A DNA stretch of 64,000 nt from Porodaedalea pini (GCA_002794775.1 NBAY01000060.1:1-64000); one strand, 5' to 3'; shown: positions 24,278 to 37,613, numbered from the stretch's first letter. Notes: generated by a model not told the origin, from the letters alone. Numbers and translations: made by a program.

Positions 24278-25357
24278 ATGTCAGCAGAAGGTTTCAGCCA
24301 ACAGCAAATGGCGCAGATCGCGGCCATCGTTGCGAATGCCTTCGCCCATCAGGCGAACAACGCCCCAGCACCGGTCGCGGCCGCTAACCCCCCGACCCCC
24401 AACATAGATGTCGCCCGGCCACGAGAATTCACTGGTGGCGACGATTACCTCGACTTCAGACGTGAAGTCCTCCTTTTTGTATCCACAAATCCAAGTCGAT
24501 ACCCTACGTCAGAGAGTAAGATTTATGTAGCTCTCTCCTACCTGAAGGGTGGTAATGCGGCAACGTGGGTGCAGAACTACGTCGAGGAGTCGACAACGTC
24601 GGGGATCGTCACCTTCACCGACAGCTGGGAAAGATTCCAGGAACGACTCGACGCCTCGTTCGACGACCCGAATCGCAAGGAGAAAGCGCTGAAGGATTTC
24701 CGAGATAAGGTTCAGAAGGACCTAACCGCGGACGAGTTCTTCCAGAAGTTCGACATGATAATTAAGCGCGCCGAGTTGAAAGACGACAGCGTCATCTGCG
24801 ATCGCCTCAAGCGGGCGATGAACATCGAGGTGGTCCGTGGAGTGCTAAGGTCGACGCCAGTCCCAACGAAATACGAGGATTGGAAGAACAAGGCGATTGA
24901 AATAGACCGCGGCGAACAGCAGATTCGCGCTATCCAACGAGGACGCGCCTTTCTTCCCCCTCCTCACCTACCACAACAAGCGCCCCCGGCTCGCCGTCAG
25001 GTAGCGGCCCCTCACGTCGACAGACGCGATGCGACCGGCGTCACCTTTGGAGGCGCTGGTCAACCGATGGACGTCTCGATGAACGAGGCACAACGACGAC
25101 GTGCGTGCTGGATCTGTGGTGGGCTGGGCCACTTTAAAGACAAGTGCCCACAGGCGAAACCGATCATCCAGCGCATGCTGGAACTGATGGCGCCAGGCGA
25201 ACGTCGTGTCCTCGCCGACGAGCTCGGAGCGATGAAGGAGTCGGCCTTCGAGGAAGTCATAGACACTCGGAGGTCGACGGTGGAGGACTATGTGGAGGAA
25301 GAAGGCGATAACGAAGAGGTCGTCGACTCGCAGGGTTTTGCGAATGGTCAGGCGTAG
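24278..25357 (+). CDS. gag: A3 Gag (359 aa)
   Basis: Retrotransposon Gag. I place the start at 24278 (MSAEGFSQQQM) because this ATG is found in A1, A2, A4 and A5; the upstream ATG at 24176 is private to A3. A proline-rich start leads into the FTGGDDYLDFRREVLLF block near residue 55 and a helical capsid-like region. A CCHC knuckle CWICGGLGHFKDKC at about residues 278-291 binds RNA in this family. An acidic tail ends at TAG 25355-25357. The frame shifts to Pol at GGGTTTT (25333-25339). No break was seen. Confidence 0.9.
   Translation: MSAEGFSQQQMAQIAAIVANAFAHQANNAPAPVAAANPPTPNIDVARPREFTGGDDYLDFRREVLLFVSTNPSRYPTSESKIYVALSYLKGGNAATWVQNYVEESTTSGIVTFTDSWERFQERLDASFDDPNRKEKALKDFRDKVQKDLTADEFFQKFDMIIKRAELKDDSVICDRLKRAMNIEVVRGVLRSTPVPTKYEDWKNKAIEIDRGEQQIRAIQRGRAFLPPPHLPQQAPPARRQVAAPHVDRRDATGVTFGGAGQPMDVSMNEAQRRRACWICGGLGHFKDKCPQAKPIIQRMLELMAPGERRVLADELGAMKESAFEEVIDTRRSTVEDYVEEEGDNEEVVDSQGFANGQA
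25333..25339 (+). other. -1 frameshift heptamer GGGTTTT (A3 gag/pol)
   Basis: In the Gag frame it reads G-GGT-TTT, a canonical X-XXY-YYZ slippery heptamer. The pol frame is -1 relative to gag and is open from 25312, so the two overlap by 46 nt, and the gag stop lies 16 nt beyond the heptamer. It is identical in all six family A copies, including decayed ones. Confidence 0.7.
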
Positions 25358-28300
25358 CCATCGGGGCGACTGACCGAGAAGAACAAGAGACTTCAAATCC
25401 GGATCCGCTAAAATATAACCAACCGTTTGTACAATACGTAGATGCGAACAACGTCGATGGTTTTCCCGATTACGAAGTCTCCACCGGTGTGAACAAGAAT
25501 GAAGAGTACGAACAACTGTTCATGAGAGGAACTGGCGGACGCCAGCTGGACCTTCTCCTGACCGTCGAGCATGAAATAGCTGGTGAGGCGAGAGAGGTAG
25601 ATGCGCATGCCCTTGTGGATTCGGGATGCACGGGATCCTGCATCGACGCCAGGTTCGTCGAGAGGTACGGGTTGGAAACGAAACGCTACATTCGACCCCT
25701 CGCGGTGCTGAACGCCGATGGCACGCACAATGAGGCCGGATTGATCGAGGAGTACGTTGACGTCGAACTCATGATCGGCCGTCATCGGGAGAAGATCGTC
25801 CTCGCAGTAACGTCCCTAGCGTCATCGAACATCTTCCTGGGGTACGACTGGCTTCGACGTCACAATCCGGAGGTCGACTGGAAAACGGGCTCGATCGAAT
25901 TCACCCGCTGTCCAGAAGAATGTGCGATCGAGAGGGAGCCGGTGGAGGACCTAGGCGAGGTGAAGAAGGTGGTGGAGCAGATGAGGAGGGTGAGTGAGAT
26001 GCGAATGGACAAGACGTCCTGGCCTGCATACCTCAACGACTACGCCGACGTTTTCAGCGAAAAAGGTTTCGAGAAGCTGCCGGAACACCGACCCTGGGAC
26101 CATGTCATCGACTTGAAGCCCGACTTCAAACCGAGCGACTGTAAGATCTACCCGCTCACGCCGACTGAGCAGCAGTCACTCAAGGACTTCCTTGATGAAA
26201 ACCTGAAGTCGGGTCGCATTCGACGGTCGATATCGCCCATGGCGTCGCCCTTCTTCTTCATTAAGAAGGCTGACAAATCGCTACGCCCCATCCAGGATTA
26301 CCGTAAGCTCAATGACGGTACGATCAAGAACAAGTATCCCCTCCCTCTCATTGACAAACTCGTCGACAAGGTCAAGAAAGCGAAATACATCACTAAGCTT
26401 GACCTTCGCTGGGGGTACTACAATATCCGGATCCGCGAGGGTGACAAATGGAAAGCAGCGTTTCGCACGAACATGGGCCTCTTCGAACCGACGGTCATGT
26501 TTTTTGGCCTTTGCAACGCGCCGGCCACATTCCAGGCCTTTGTCAACCACATCTTTAAGGACCTAATCTACGCGAACTTGATCATTGTATACCTCGACGA
26601 CATCCTGATCCTCTCGGAAACCATTGAGGAGCATATCGACACGTCGAGGCGCGTACTCCAGATCCTCCGAGAGAATGGCCTGTACCTGAAGCCGGAGAAG
26701 TGCGAGTTTGACGCCAAGGTCGTCAAATACCTCGGCCACATCATCGGCAATGGAGAGATCAGGGCTGACCCGGCAAAGACGGAGGCGATTGCGAACTGGC
26801 CAGTCCCACGGAACCTCAAGGAGCTGCAACAGTTCCTCGGCATGGGAAACTGGCTGAGACGGTTTATTAAGGACTACAGCAAGGTGGTCCGACCGTTGAC
26901 GTCGTTAACGGGCAAGAAGGACTGGGTATGGGAGACCGAACAGCAGGAAGCGTTCGAGGAGCTGAGACGACGTCTCTGCTCACCTCCAGTCCTAGCCATC
27001 GCCAATGACGAGGGCCCTTTCCACGTAGAAGCGGACTCGTCGAACTTTGCGCTCGGTGGTGTGTTGTTGCAGAAGCAGGAAGGGAAGTGGAGGGTGATCG
27101 CCTACAGGTCAGAGGCACTCGAACCGGCGGAACGAAACTACGAGATCTACGACAAGGAGATGCTCGCGATCGTTTCGGCGCTCAAGGAGTGGCGGCAATA
27201 CCTCCTTGGCGCTCGCCACAAAATTGAAATCTGGTCCGACCACGCCAACCTCACCTACTTCAGGTCAGCGCAGAAGCTGAGCTATCGTCAAGCTCGCTGG
27301 CGAACCGAACTCGAGGAATTTGACTTCCACCTCGAACACAAGTCGGGGAAGACAATGGGCAAGGCCGACTTGCTGTCACGCAAGGCGGGCTATGATCAGG
27401 GCAAGGATGACAATGACGGTGTCGTGTTCATCAAGGAGAAATGGCTGAACCGTGGGATGGTAAGGACATCGCGTGATGAAATGTTGGAACGAGTGGGTGA
27501 GGCGCAGAGAGCGCAAGACGAGTCGGAGAGGCTGACGAATATGGTGAAGGTCGATGGGTTGTGGCGGATGAAAGGCAAGGTGTACGTGCCGTCGACGATG
27601 AAGGAAGTGGTATTGCGGGAGTACCACGACTCGACCCTGGCAGGACATCCTGGATCGTCGAAGACGGTCGAACTGGTACGTCGAGACTTCTGGTGGGCGT
27701 CAATGTTCTCCGATGTCCGAACATACGTCCGAGGATGCAACCGTTGCCAACGGACAAAAGCCTTAAGAACGTCGAGGTCGAGACCGCTTCATCCTAACGC
27801 GATCCCTGAAGGTCCCTGGGAGATCGTCACGGTCGACCTAATCGGAGAACTCCCGGACTCTAAGGGACACAATGCAATCTGCGTCTTCGTGGACAGATTC
27901 TCGAAACAGATGCATGCCATCCCGACGACGACGAAACTGTCAGCGGAAGGCATGGCTCAGTTATACCGAGACCACGTCTTCCGCCTCCATGGCCTACCGA
28001 AGAAGATCATCCACGACCGAGGCACACAGTTCGATGCGTCGATGATGAAGGAGCTATACAAACTCCTACACATCGAAGGCAACCCGTCAACGGCATACCA
28101 CCCACAAACGGACGGTCAGACGGAACACGTCAATCAAGAGCTCGAACAGTACCTCCGGCTCTTTGTCGATCATCGGCAATCGGACTGGAAGGACTGGCTT
28201 CCCCTCGCAGAGTTCGCCTACAACAACCACGAACATTCAGCGACAAGGATGTCACCCTTCTACGCAAACACCGGACGTCACCCTATGAGCTTCGACACCG

Positions 28301-28983
28301 TACGAACTTCCTCTGCCAACATGTCAGCGGAAGAATTCGCCAAGCACATCAAGGAGACTCATCGTGTTGCTAAGGACAATCTAGTCAAGGCAGCAGAGGA
28401 CATGAAGCGCTACCATGACCGGACAGCAGGAGCTTCGGTGGAGTACAAGGCTGGAGACAAAGTCTTCCTTGACGGGCGAAACATCAGTACGGACTCGCCG
28501 ACGAAGAAACTCGCAGACAAATGGTACGGCCCCTTTGACATCGTCGACAAGGTAGGAGCGAGCGCGTACAAGCTCAAACTCCCGAAGCGATGGAAAAAGG
28601 TCCACCCTGTCTTCAACGAAGCCCTGTTGAAACCCGCTGTCGAACCGTCCTTTGAAAGCCAGAAGCAACCGCCGCCGCCGCCGCCAGACATCGTCGACAA
28701 CGAGGAGGAATACGAACTCGAGGAAGTCTTAGACTCACGTCTGCACCGAGGGAAACTACAGTACCTTGTCAAGTGGGTCGGCTACAATGAACCTACTTGG
28801 CAGCCTGAGACGGATTTCGGCGAGAACGCAAAGGAGGCGATCGCTGAGTTCTACCTCAAACATCCCGGTGCACCTCGGAAACTCGACATCCCTCGTCAAC
28901 GACTCCGTCCGCTCTTCGTCGACACCGAGCCTGACGACCGCGATCATGGTTGGTCGGGACGCCCAACCTTGAAGGGGGGGTAA
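25340..28983 (+). CDS. pol: A3 Pol polyprotein with chromodomain
   Basis: Produced by -1 frameshift; the first in-frame ATG is 25489 (1164 residues from there, used for numbering). Aspartic protease has DSG at 44-46. Reverse transcriptase has YLDD at 368-371. RNase H spans about 508-640. The integrase zinc region with CxxC (GCNRCQRTK) is near 750-760. The DDE core has Asp about 783, Asp about 842 and Glu about 882. A chromodomain at about 1075-1130 has a YLVKWVGYNEPTWQP core, which in chromoviruses binds methylated histone H3 and directs insertion into heterochromatin. The frame ends TAA directly against the 3' LTR, after a G7 polypurine tract. No stop or frameshift was found, so the enzyme set looks active. 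Confidence 0.93.
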
Positions 28984-29396
28984 TGTTAGAACCTGAACTT
29001 TCACCTTTTCCTTTATTTTCCCTTTTACCATTTCCTTTATTATATTCGTCCTTTTCATTATATTTACCCATCTTACACAATCATTCCCACACTACCTTCA
29101 TTCGTTCCATTCCCACTCGTTATGTAATGTTCGGTAATATAGTCTCACGGTCGTCGCTATATAAGGTCTCAGGAATCGCATGAACTCCTTGTTCTGCTTT
29201 TCCTCTTACCTCCGCGACGACCTAGGTGAGACTCGTCCCCCTTGTATTAGTTTAGACTTGTATTAATCCTCTTACCTCCGCGACGACCTAGCCTGAGTAA
29301 GCGTGTCCCGAGTCTACGCTCGAGTATAGCACGTCCCAGACGACAGTCAGCCGAGGCCTGCCCAGTCCGAGTCATCTCCCGGGCTCCCGCCTAACA
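28984..29396 (+). repeat. 3' LTR of A3
   Basis: 413 bp. Differs from the 5' LTR at two sites by eye (GACGACAGTC versus GACGATAGTC, and GTCATCTCC versus GTCGTCTCC), both transitions. Confidence 0.95.
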
Positions 29397-29491
29397 TTGA
29401 TGATATCCTTCAACAGGATGATGATGAACATGGCATGATGAAGCAAGATCTGGTAGAAGAAGACAGCTCTGAGTCAGAATCTAACACCTAG
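29397..29491 (+). pseudogene. B1 pol C-terminal tail
   Basis: Last part of the B1 integrase ORF after A3. An acidic stretch ends at TAG 29489-29491, matching B2 51723-51817. No chromodomain. Confidence 0.8.
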
Positions 29492-29905
29492 TTGTGTTTT
29501 CTAATTATGTTCACCATCCAAGGTATTGGTACATGTACCAACACATACTGATGCCTCATTATATTATCTTTTAATCAATTATGATCCCTTTATGCTTTAA
29601 CCATGGAACCGTCTAAATTCCTTCATATGGAATACTTTTCCCACTTCATGAAACATTGATTATATTATCTCTCTTCAATTTCCCTTTTGGTATATTAGTA
29701 AAACCACACATGGACAATTACAGTTGAACTTTCCTCTCTCCTTTTGTTTTATCACACCAAAAATTAAAGAAAACACAAAGAAAAATTCCAAAATTCCAAA
29801 ATATATACAAATAAATTACTATGCTTGTATAATTTTTCTTTTTTTTCTTTTCTTTTCTTTTTCCTACAGGACCAAGTCATACCAATGTGTACCAACATGT
29901 ACTGA
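29492..29905. other. B1 spacer between pol and reverse-strand gene
   Basis: AT-rich and non-coding, colinear with B2 51818-52241. Has a long T/C tract ending TTTTTCCTACAGG (to about 29880), which resembles a 3' splice acceptor on the plus strand. The last part is the tail next to the convergent antisense gene. Confidence 0.6.
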
Positions 29906-30453
29906 CTAGTCCTCCCACTCATGGGTGCCCCACTTCCTCTTCTCTAGCACTGCAAGGTGCACACAGATTGAGGCCACTTCAGCTACCTGATGAGTCATCT
30001 CCACTGTGAGATGATGCAAGCTATGCTCAAGCTCATGGACGTCATGGATGAGCTCCATGATGATGTGGTCAAACTCATCCTTAGAGTCATGCTCTGAGAT
30101 GAGCTCATGTGGGTCCTCGTATGCACCAGTAAACCAGCTAGGCCCAGCAACAGGTGGCAAGGCAGCACACCTCCTCTGTTGTTGCTTCTGCTGCCACAGA
30201 ATATATGCAGCAGCAGGCCTTAGTATGCAAGGCAGTGGGGACAGAGTGTCCTCTACCACAATCAGAGAACCCAGTGTGGGTGGTGCAGATGTTGCAGACT
30301 GCTGCTTCTGCAGGGGCTTGGGTATAGTGCATGGTACACCTTTGTCGCAAGTGGCGCATTTCCACTTTCCACCCAACTTTCCACCCTGGACCTCCTTTGC
30401 ATATCCCTGGGTAGCCAGTGAGCACCTAGTCTGCCAAACAACCATGTAGAGGA

Positions 30454-30892
30454 TGTCAGGACTTGAACTTTTCCTTTCTTTTATTTTCCTTTTTATCATT
30501 TCTTTTCTTTTAATTGATCCTTTTCATTATAATTAATCATCTTTTCAATCATTTCCCACACTCCTTTCACATGACCTTCATTCATTCCATTCCGCTCTCT
30601 TTATGTAATCTTAGACAATGCAGCAACCAGTTCTCACAAGGTGATCACTGTATATAAGGAAGAGGAATCACACCTGAACACCTGTTCTGCTTTTCCTCTT
30701 ACCTCTGTGGCGACCTAGGTGAGACCACGTCCCCCTCCTGTAGTAGAGTACATTGTATTAATCCTCTTACCTCCATGATGACCTAGCCTGAGTATAGCAT
30801 GTCCCGAGTCCCCACTCGAGTATAGCACGTCCCAGACAACAGTCAGCTGAGGCCTGCCCAGTCCGAGTTGTCTCCTGGACTCCCGCCTAACA
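30454..30892 (+). repeat. 5' LTR of A4
   Basis: 439 bp, TGTCAGGACTTG to CGCCTAACA. TATATAAGG at 30651 and GTTCTGCTTTT at 30684-30694 keep the 33-base spacing seen in A3. Confidence 0.93.
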
Positions 30893-31605
30893 TAAAAGCA
30901 GAACCCCACCCAGGCTCATCCCCAGCATATGTCATCACTGTCGACTCGCCTTCACTCGGTCCAGAGGAGTGCTCCCCTCGACAGACTAGATGTGTAAACC
31001 CCCTGAACAACAACCCTCAACCCTGCCCAGATGTTTTAGGACATTTGTGTATTATGTAAATTTCTCAACCGACATCTTCCGACCCTGGCACTCCACATTA
31101 GCCTTTGGTGGAGCACACACCTGATGTGGATGTGGATAACCAGACGAGTACAAGCATCTACAGTGATATCATTTGTAATCTCACTCAGCTCCTACCGCCT
31201 CATCATCAACTTTGCTGACAAACCCATTCAACATTGGCGCAACCCTAGATCGAATGAACAACCGATCCCTGTTCCTCCGCCATCTTAGACAAGATAGATA
31301 TCACTGAGGAACAGCATTGAGCCCTCCCTTCATCAGCATGGTGGGACCCAGATCGACCAAGTTACGTTGCAACTGACAACAGCAGCATCGTACATGAGAT
31401 CTGGTACAGCAATATCAACAAGCATTAGTACTCAACAACAGCAGAAGGGAAAAGAGCGAGGTGGTCCCCAGCCATCCCTCTGTCACCCACACCATCAATG
31501 TCGACTGTGACATTGCCATTTACCCCAGGTCCTTACTGTGAAACCTGTAGAGACCCATTGCCACCAACCCCTCCCAAACCTTCAACACCTGCGCCAGAGC
31601 ATATA

Positions 31606-32682
31606 ATGTCAACAGGTGGCTTCAGCCAACAACAGATGGAGCAGATCATGGCGATCATCACAGATGCCTTCACTGCAGCAGTGGCAAATGCCCCGGCTGG
31701 CCAAGGAGCTGCCCCAACCCCCAGCATTGATGTCGCCCAACCATGTGAATTCACTGGTGGCGACAACTACCTGGACTTCAAACATGAAGTCCTCCTTTTT
31801 GTCTCTGCAAATCCGAACAGATACCCCACATCGGAAAGCAAGATCTATGTTGCCCTCTCTTACCTAAAAGGCGGCAATGTGGCAACATGGGCACAAAACT
31901 ACGTGGAGTAATCAACAACAGCCGGCATCATAACCTTCACCGATAGTTGGACCAGGTTTCAGGAATGCCTGGATGCCTCATTCGATGACCTGAACCGGAA
32001 GGAAAAGGCGCTAGCAGAGTTCTGAACTAAGGTTCAGAAGGACCTCACAGCCAACGAGTTCTTCCAGAAGCTAGACGTTGTCATCACAAGAGCAGGTCTA
32101 ATGGACAACAGCATCATCTGTGACCACCTGAAGTGAGTGATGAACATTGAGGTGGTTTGTGGGGTATTGAGGTTGACACCGGTCCCAACAACATACGACA
32201 CCTCGAAAAAGAAGGCTATTGAGATTGACCGTGGTGAACAACAAATCCATGCCATACAACAAGGCTGTGCGTTTCCACTCCCACCATGCCCACAGCAGCA
32301 GCAGGCACCCCCGGCTCATCGCCAGGTGGCAGCCCCCCACGTCGACAAACGTGACGTGACTGGTGTCACTTTTGGCAGCGCTGGTCAGCCTATGGATGTC
32401 TCGATGAATGAGGCGCAATGCCGACAAGCATGCTGGATCTGTGACCAGCTAGGGCACTTCAAGGATAAGTGTCCACAGGGGCAGATGATCATGCAGCGCA
32501 TGCTGCAGATGATGGCACCAGGCAAACATCGCCTCCTCGCCGATGAGCTAGGTACAATGAAGGAATCAGCATTTGAGGAAGTCATAGACACTCAAAGGTC
32601 AACAGTGGAGGACTATGTGGAGGAGGAAGGAGATGACAAAGAAGTCATCGACTCACAGGGTTTTGTGAGTGGTCAGGCGTAG
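31606..32682 (+). pseudogene. A4 Gag, broken
   Basis: Conserved ATG at 31606 (MSTGGFSQQQM), TAG at 32680-32682. TAA near 31909, TGA near 32023 and TGA near 32134 interrupt it. CCHC CWICDQLGHFKDKC is at about 32440-32480. Heptamer GGGTTTT at 32658-32664. Confidence 0.85.
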
Positions 32683-35600
32683 ACATCAGGGCAACTGACC
32701 GAGAAGTTCAAGGGGTTTCGAGTTTGGACTCGTTTAAATATAACCAACCGCCTGTACAATACATAGATGCAAACAGTGTCAATGGTTTTCCCGACTACGA
32801 GACCCCCACCAGTGTGAGTGAGAACGAAGGATACGAGCAGCTGTTCATGAGGGGAACTGGCGGACACCAGCTGGACCTCCTCCTGAACGTTGGACACAGT
32901 ATGGTGGGTGAAATGAGAGAGGTGGATGCGCACGCCCTCATGGATTCAGGGTGTACAGGATCATGCATTGATGTGAGGTTTGTAGAACAATATGGGTTGG
33001 AGACCAAGCGATACATCAGACCCCTCGCAGTGCTCAATGCAGATGGCATGCACAATGAGGCCATATTGATTGAGAACTACGTCAATGTCAAATTAATGAT
33101 TGGACACCACAAGGAAAGGATCGTCCTTGTGGTAACATCCCTGGCATCGTCAAACATCTTCCTTGGTTACAACTGGCTTTGACACCACAACCCAGAAGTC
33201 AACTGGAAGATGGGTTTGATTGAATTCACCCACTGTCCAGAGGAATGTGCAATTGAGAAGGAAGCTGTGGAAGAGATGAGGAGGGTATGAGAAGTGTGAA
33301 TGGACAAGGCATCCTGGCCTGCATATCTTGACGACTATGCAGACGTCTTCTCAGAGAAGGGATTCGAGAAACTACCAGAACACCGCCCCTGGGACCACGT
33401 TATTGACCTGAAACCCGACTTCAAACCCAGCGACTGTAAGATCTACCCACTGACACCGACGGAACAGGAGTCACTGAAGGATTTCCTTGAGGAGAACCCG
33501 AAGTCAGGCCATATACAAAAGTCGATCTCACCGATGGTGTCACCTTTCTTCTTCATCAAGAAGGCTGACAAGTCCTTATGCCTGATCCAGGATTACCAGA
33601 AGCTTAACGAGGGCACGATCAAGAATAAGTATCCTCTCCCCCTCATTGACGAACTTGTCGACAAGGTCAAGAAAGCAAAGTTCATCACTAAGCTTGACCT
33701 TTGCTGGGGATACTATGATATCCAAATCTGTGAGGGTGACGAGTGGAAGGCAGTGTTCTGCATGAACATGGGTCTCTTTGAACCAATGGTGATGTTCTTT
33801 GGTCTCTGCAATGCACCGGCAATGTTCCAGGTGTTCGTCAACCACATCTTCAAGGACTTGATCTATGCAAACCTGATCATCGTCTACCTCGATGACATTC
33901 TGATCCTCTCAGAAACCATAGAGGAACATATCAAGACATCAAGATGCGTACTTCAAATCCTTCGAGAAAATGGCCTGTACCTGAAACCGGAGAAATGTGA
34001 GTTCGACGTCAAGGTCATCAAGTATCTTGGTCATATCATCGGTAACGGTGAACTGAAGGCTGACCTGGCGAAGACAGAAGCGATCGCTAGCTGGCCCACC
34101 TCTCGCAACCTCAAGGAACTCCAAAAGTTCCTCAGAATGGGGAACTGGCTAAGGCATTTCATCAAGGACTACAGCAAGGTGGTCCAACTGCTAACGTCGC
34201 TGATGGGAAAGAAGGGCTGGGTATGGGAGACCAAACAGCAGCAAGTGTTCAAGGAGCTGAAGCGTCGTCTCAGCTCACCTCCAGTCCTGGCAATCGCCAA
34301 TGACGAGGGCCCTTTCCACGTAGAAGCAGACTTGTCAAACTTTGCACTTGGCAGTGTGTTGTTGCAGAAGCAGGAAGGCAAGTGGAGGGTGATCGCCTAC
34401 CAGTCAGAGGCACTCCTACCAGCAGAACGAAACTACGAGATCTACAACAAGGAGATGCTCACAATCGTTTCAGCACTCAAGGAGTGGAGGCAATACCTTC
34501 TCAGCACTTGTCATAAGATTGAAATCTGGTCCAACCATGCCAACCTCACGTATTTTAGGTCGGCGCAGAAGCTAAGCTACTGTCAAGCTTGCTGGCGAAC
34601 AGAGCTCAAAGAATTCAACTTCCACCTTGAGCACAAGTCGGGAAAGACGATGGGCAAGGCGGACCTGCTATCACGCAAGGTGGGCTACAATGAGGGCAAG
34701 GATGACAATGATGGGATTGTGTTCATCAAGGAGAAGTGGTTGAACCATGGGGTGGTGAGGATGTCACATGATGAGGTGTTGGAAAGAGTGAGTGAAGTGC
34801 AGAGGGCACAAGACGAGTCAGAGAGGCCAATGGGACTGACCAAAGTTGACGAGTTGTGGCAGATGAAAGGCAAGGTGTACATGCCATCAACAATGAAGGA
34901 AGCAGTGCTAAGGGAATGCCACAACTCGACCCTGGCAGGACACCCCAGATCGTCAAAAATGGTCAAACTGGTACATTGAGATTTTTGGTGGGTGTCAATG
35001 TTCTCCGATGTCCGATGTAGATCCTGTGTATGGGTTGTTTAGGATCGGTAGTTCGTTTGGGGACGTGTTTCCGTTGAGTTATGAAGTAAATATAAGCTCG
35101 GTATGAGCATGGGAAAAATCTCAGTACACGTCGGTACGCATCGGTATGTGTCGGTATGTGTCGGTATGCGTCAATATTGAAAGGTGCTCTGGACGCGATG
35201 TGAGTGTCGGTACAGAGCCGGAATGAGTGAGATATCAAATCCGGTGCGAGACAATAGCAATAGCAGAGACGAGAATGAAAACAAGACAAGAGATGAGACT
35301 GAAGACGAGGTTGCCACGAAACTAACTGTTGTGGAGACTAACTGCACGCACGGAAGCTGCCCTATCTGAGGGGAACTCTGTGGTAGTATTTTCCTGCCCT
35401 GCTACCTATGACAGGGAAGTCCCTAAATACAAGGTGCAAGAGATCTATCTACAGGAAAATTATTCCAAAGTGAGTATAATGTGCATACCGGGTGAAACAT
35501 AGAGCGTCAGAGAGAAAACATTCGGAATGTAAGAGAAACATAGAAATTCAAAAGAAAACCTGTCCATGCGACAACTTCCCCATTTGCATCAGTCCATCAT

Positions 35601-37174
35601 CCGGTCATATCGCAGCTCCACCAGAACTGAGATCCTCCAATCGGTGAGTCGTCACCCATCATCGGGCAGATCTCCGGTACGCATCCCAACTGACTCTGAT
35701 GACATAAGCTTTCCAGTACATCCCGAATTGCCAGGGGGATCTTCCTAGTGATCCGCTGATGTGATGTCGGGCAAATCATCCTGTGTCCAGTACGCGTCGG
35801 GCAAATCATTCTGAGTCCGGTACGTGTCAATAGCTGTTGGAACGTGCAACGGATGGCCTCTAGAGGGATCTGCAGTGGTTGGCCGCTCATTGGTACTCTA
35901 CACTGAGCATACATCCAAGGATGCAATCGTTGTCAACAAATGAAGGCCCTGAGAACCTCAAGGTCGAGACCCCTCCACCCAAACGCGGTCCCTGAGGGTC
36001 CTTGGGAGATCATCACAGTCAATCTCATCAGAGAACTCCCAGACTTGAAGGGACACAACGCCATCTGTGTCTTTGTAGACAGATTCTTGAAGCAGATGCA
36101 CGCGATCCCTACAACAATGAAACTGTCAGCAGAAGGCATGGCGCAGCTGTATTGGGATCATGTCTTTCGGCTACACGGTCTACCCCAAAAGATCATCCAT
36201 GACTGCAGCATGCAGTTTGATGCCTCGATGATGAAGGAGCTGTACAAGCTCCTGCACATTGAGGGCAACCTGTCAATGGCTTATCACCCACAGATGGATG
36301 GTCAGACAGAACGTGTTAACCAAGAGCTTGAACAGTACCTTTGGCTCTTTGTTAACCATTGGCAATCGGACTAGAAGGACTGGCTCCCCCTCGCAGAGTT
36401 CGCATACAACAACTGTGAACACTCAGCGACGAAGATGTCTCCCTTCTACATGAATACAGGACGTCATCCTCTGAGCTTCGACACGATGCAAACTTCATCT
36501 GCTAACATGTCAGCGGAAGAATTCATGAAACACATCAAGGAGACTCATCACATTGCGAAGGACAACCTGGTCAAGGCAGCTGAAGACATGAGATGCTACC
36601 ATGACTGAACGGCAGGAGCTTTGGTGGAGTACCAGGCTGGAGACAAGGTTTTCCTTGATGGATGAAACATCAGCACGGATTTGCTGACAAAGAAGCTTGC
36701 CAACAAGTGGTATGGTCCCTTCGACATCATCAACAAGGTAGGAGCAAGTGCATACAAGCTCAAGCTCCCAAGCCGATGGAAAAAGGTCCACCCAGTCTTC
36801 AACAAGACCCTGCTGAAGCCAGCCATCGAACTGTCCTTTGAAAGCCAGAAACAGCCACCACCACCACCACCTAACATCATCGATAATGAAGAGGAGTATG
36901 AAATCAAGGAGGTCCTAGACTCACACCTGCACTGAGGGAAACTACAATTCCTCATCAAATGGGTCAGGTACAATGAACTGACTTGGCAGCCTGAAATGGA
37001 CTTTGGCAAGAACGCAAAGGAGGCAATTGCTGAATTCTATTGAAAACATCCAGGTGCTCCTCGAAAACTCGACATTCCTCGCCAACAACTCTGTCCACTC
37101 TTTGTTGACACCGAACCAGATGACCGCAATCTTGGTTGGTCGGGATGCCCAACCTTGAGGGGGGGGGGGGGTAA
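32665..37174 (+). pseudogene. A4 Pol, broken and split by solo LTR
   Basis: PR (DSG near 32945), RT (YLDD near 33885) and RNase H lie in 559 open codons at 33300-34979. The integrase is cut by the solo LTR-B2 at 35016-35902 just before the CxxC zinc motif. DDE core 35940-36374. Chromodomain near 36900-37060. TGA codons (about 33179, 33287, 33296, 34977, 36606, 36663, 36933) stand where A3 and A5 have CGA. TAG at about 36372 replaces a Trp codon. The polypurine tract has grown to 13 G (37159-37171). Confidence 0.87.
35016..35902 (-). mobile_element. Solo LTR-B2 (887 bp) in A4 integrase
   Basis: Plus strand TGTAGATCCTGTGTATGG to GGTACTCTACA. Flanked by CCGA (35012-35015) and CTGA (35903-35906), a 4-bp duplication differing by one CpG transition. 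Much richer in CpG than the LTR-B2 at 399-1284, so younger. Confidence 0.9.
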
Positions 37175-37613
37175 TGTCAGGACTCGAACTTTTCCTTTCT
37201 TTTATTTTCCTTTTTATCATTTCTTTTCTTTTAATTGATCCTTTTCATTATAATTAATCATCTTTTCAATCATTTCCCACACTCCTTTCACATGACCTTC
37301 ATTCATTCCATTCCGCTCTCTTTATGTAATCTTAGACAATGCAGCAACCAGTTCTCACAAGGTGATCACTGTATATAAGGAAGAGGATTCGCATCTGAAC
37401 ACCTGTTCTGCTTTTCCTCTTACCTCCATGATGACCTAGGTGAGACTGTGTCCCCCTCCTGTAGTAGAGTACATTGTATTAATCCTCTTACCTCCATGAT
37501 GACCTAGCCTGAGTATAGCATGTCCCGAGTCCCCACTCGAGTATAGCATGTCTCAGACGACAGTCAGCCGAGGCCTGCCCAGTCCGAGTCATCTCCTGGA
37601 CTCCTGTCTAACA
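37175..37613 (+). repeat. 3' LTR of A4
   Basis: 439 bp, TGTCAGGACTCG to CTGTCTAACA, followed by GAGGA. Confidence 0.93.

Larger units (their letters stand above)
23155..29396 (+). mobile_element. Family A chromovirus copy A3, nearly intact
   Basis: 6242 bp, perfect 5-bp duplication TTGAT (23150-23154 and 29397-29401). LTRs of 413 bp (23155-23567 and 28984-29396) differ at two positions by eye, so insertion is recent. gag and pol are open. The only defect I found is a TGA at 24026-24028 in the conserved stretch upstream of the gag ATG. It inserted near the 3' end of B1 pol. Confidence 0.95.
30454..37613 (+). mobile_element. Family A chromovirus copy A4 (decayed)
   Basis: Perfect 5-bp duplication GAGGA (30449-30453 and 37614-37618). 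7160 bp in total, including an 887-bp solo LTR-B2 plus its 4-bp duplication at 35016-35902. Both LTRs are 439 bp (30454-30892 and 37175-37613) and of the A1 subfamily. It sits in the antisense gene of B1. The leader (30893-31605) holds AAAAGCAGAAC (30894-30904) and the coding-like stretch. Confidence 0.94.

Noticed and set aside
35566..35926. ORFs inside the solo LTR-B2
   Set aside because: Non-coding LTR; the frames differ from the copy at 399-1284.
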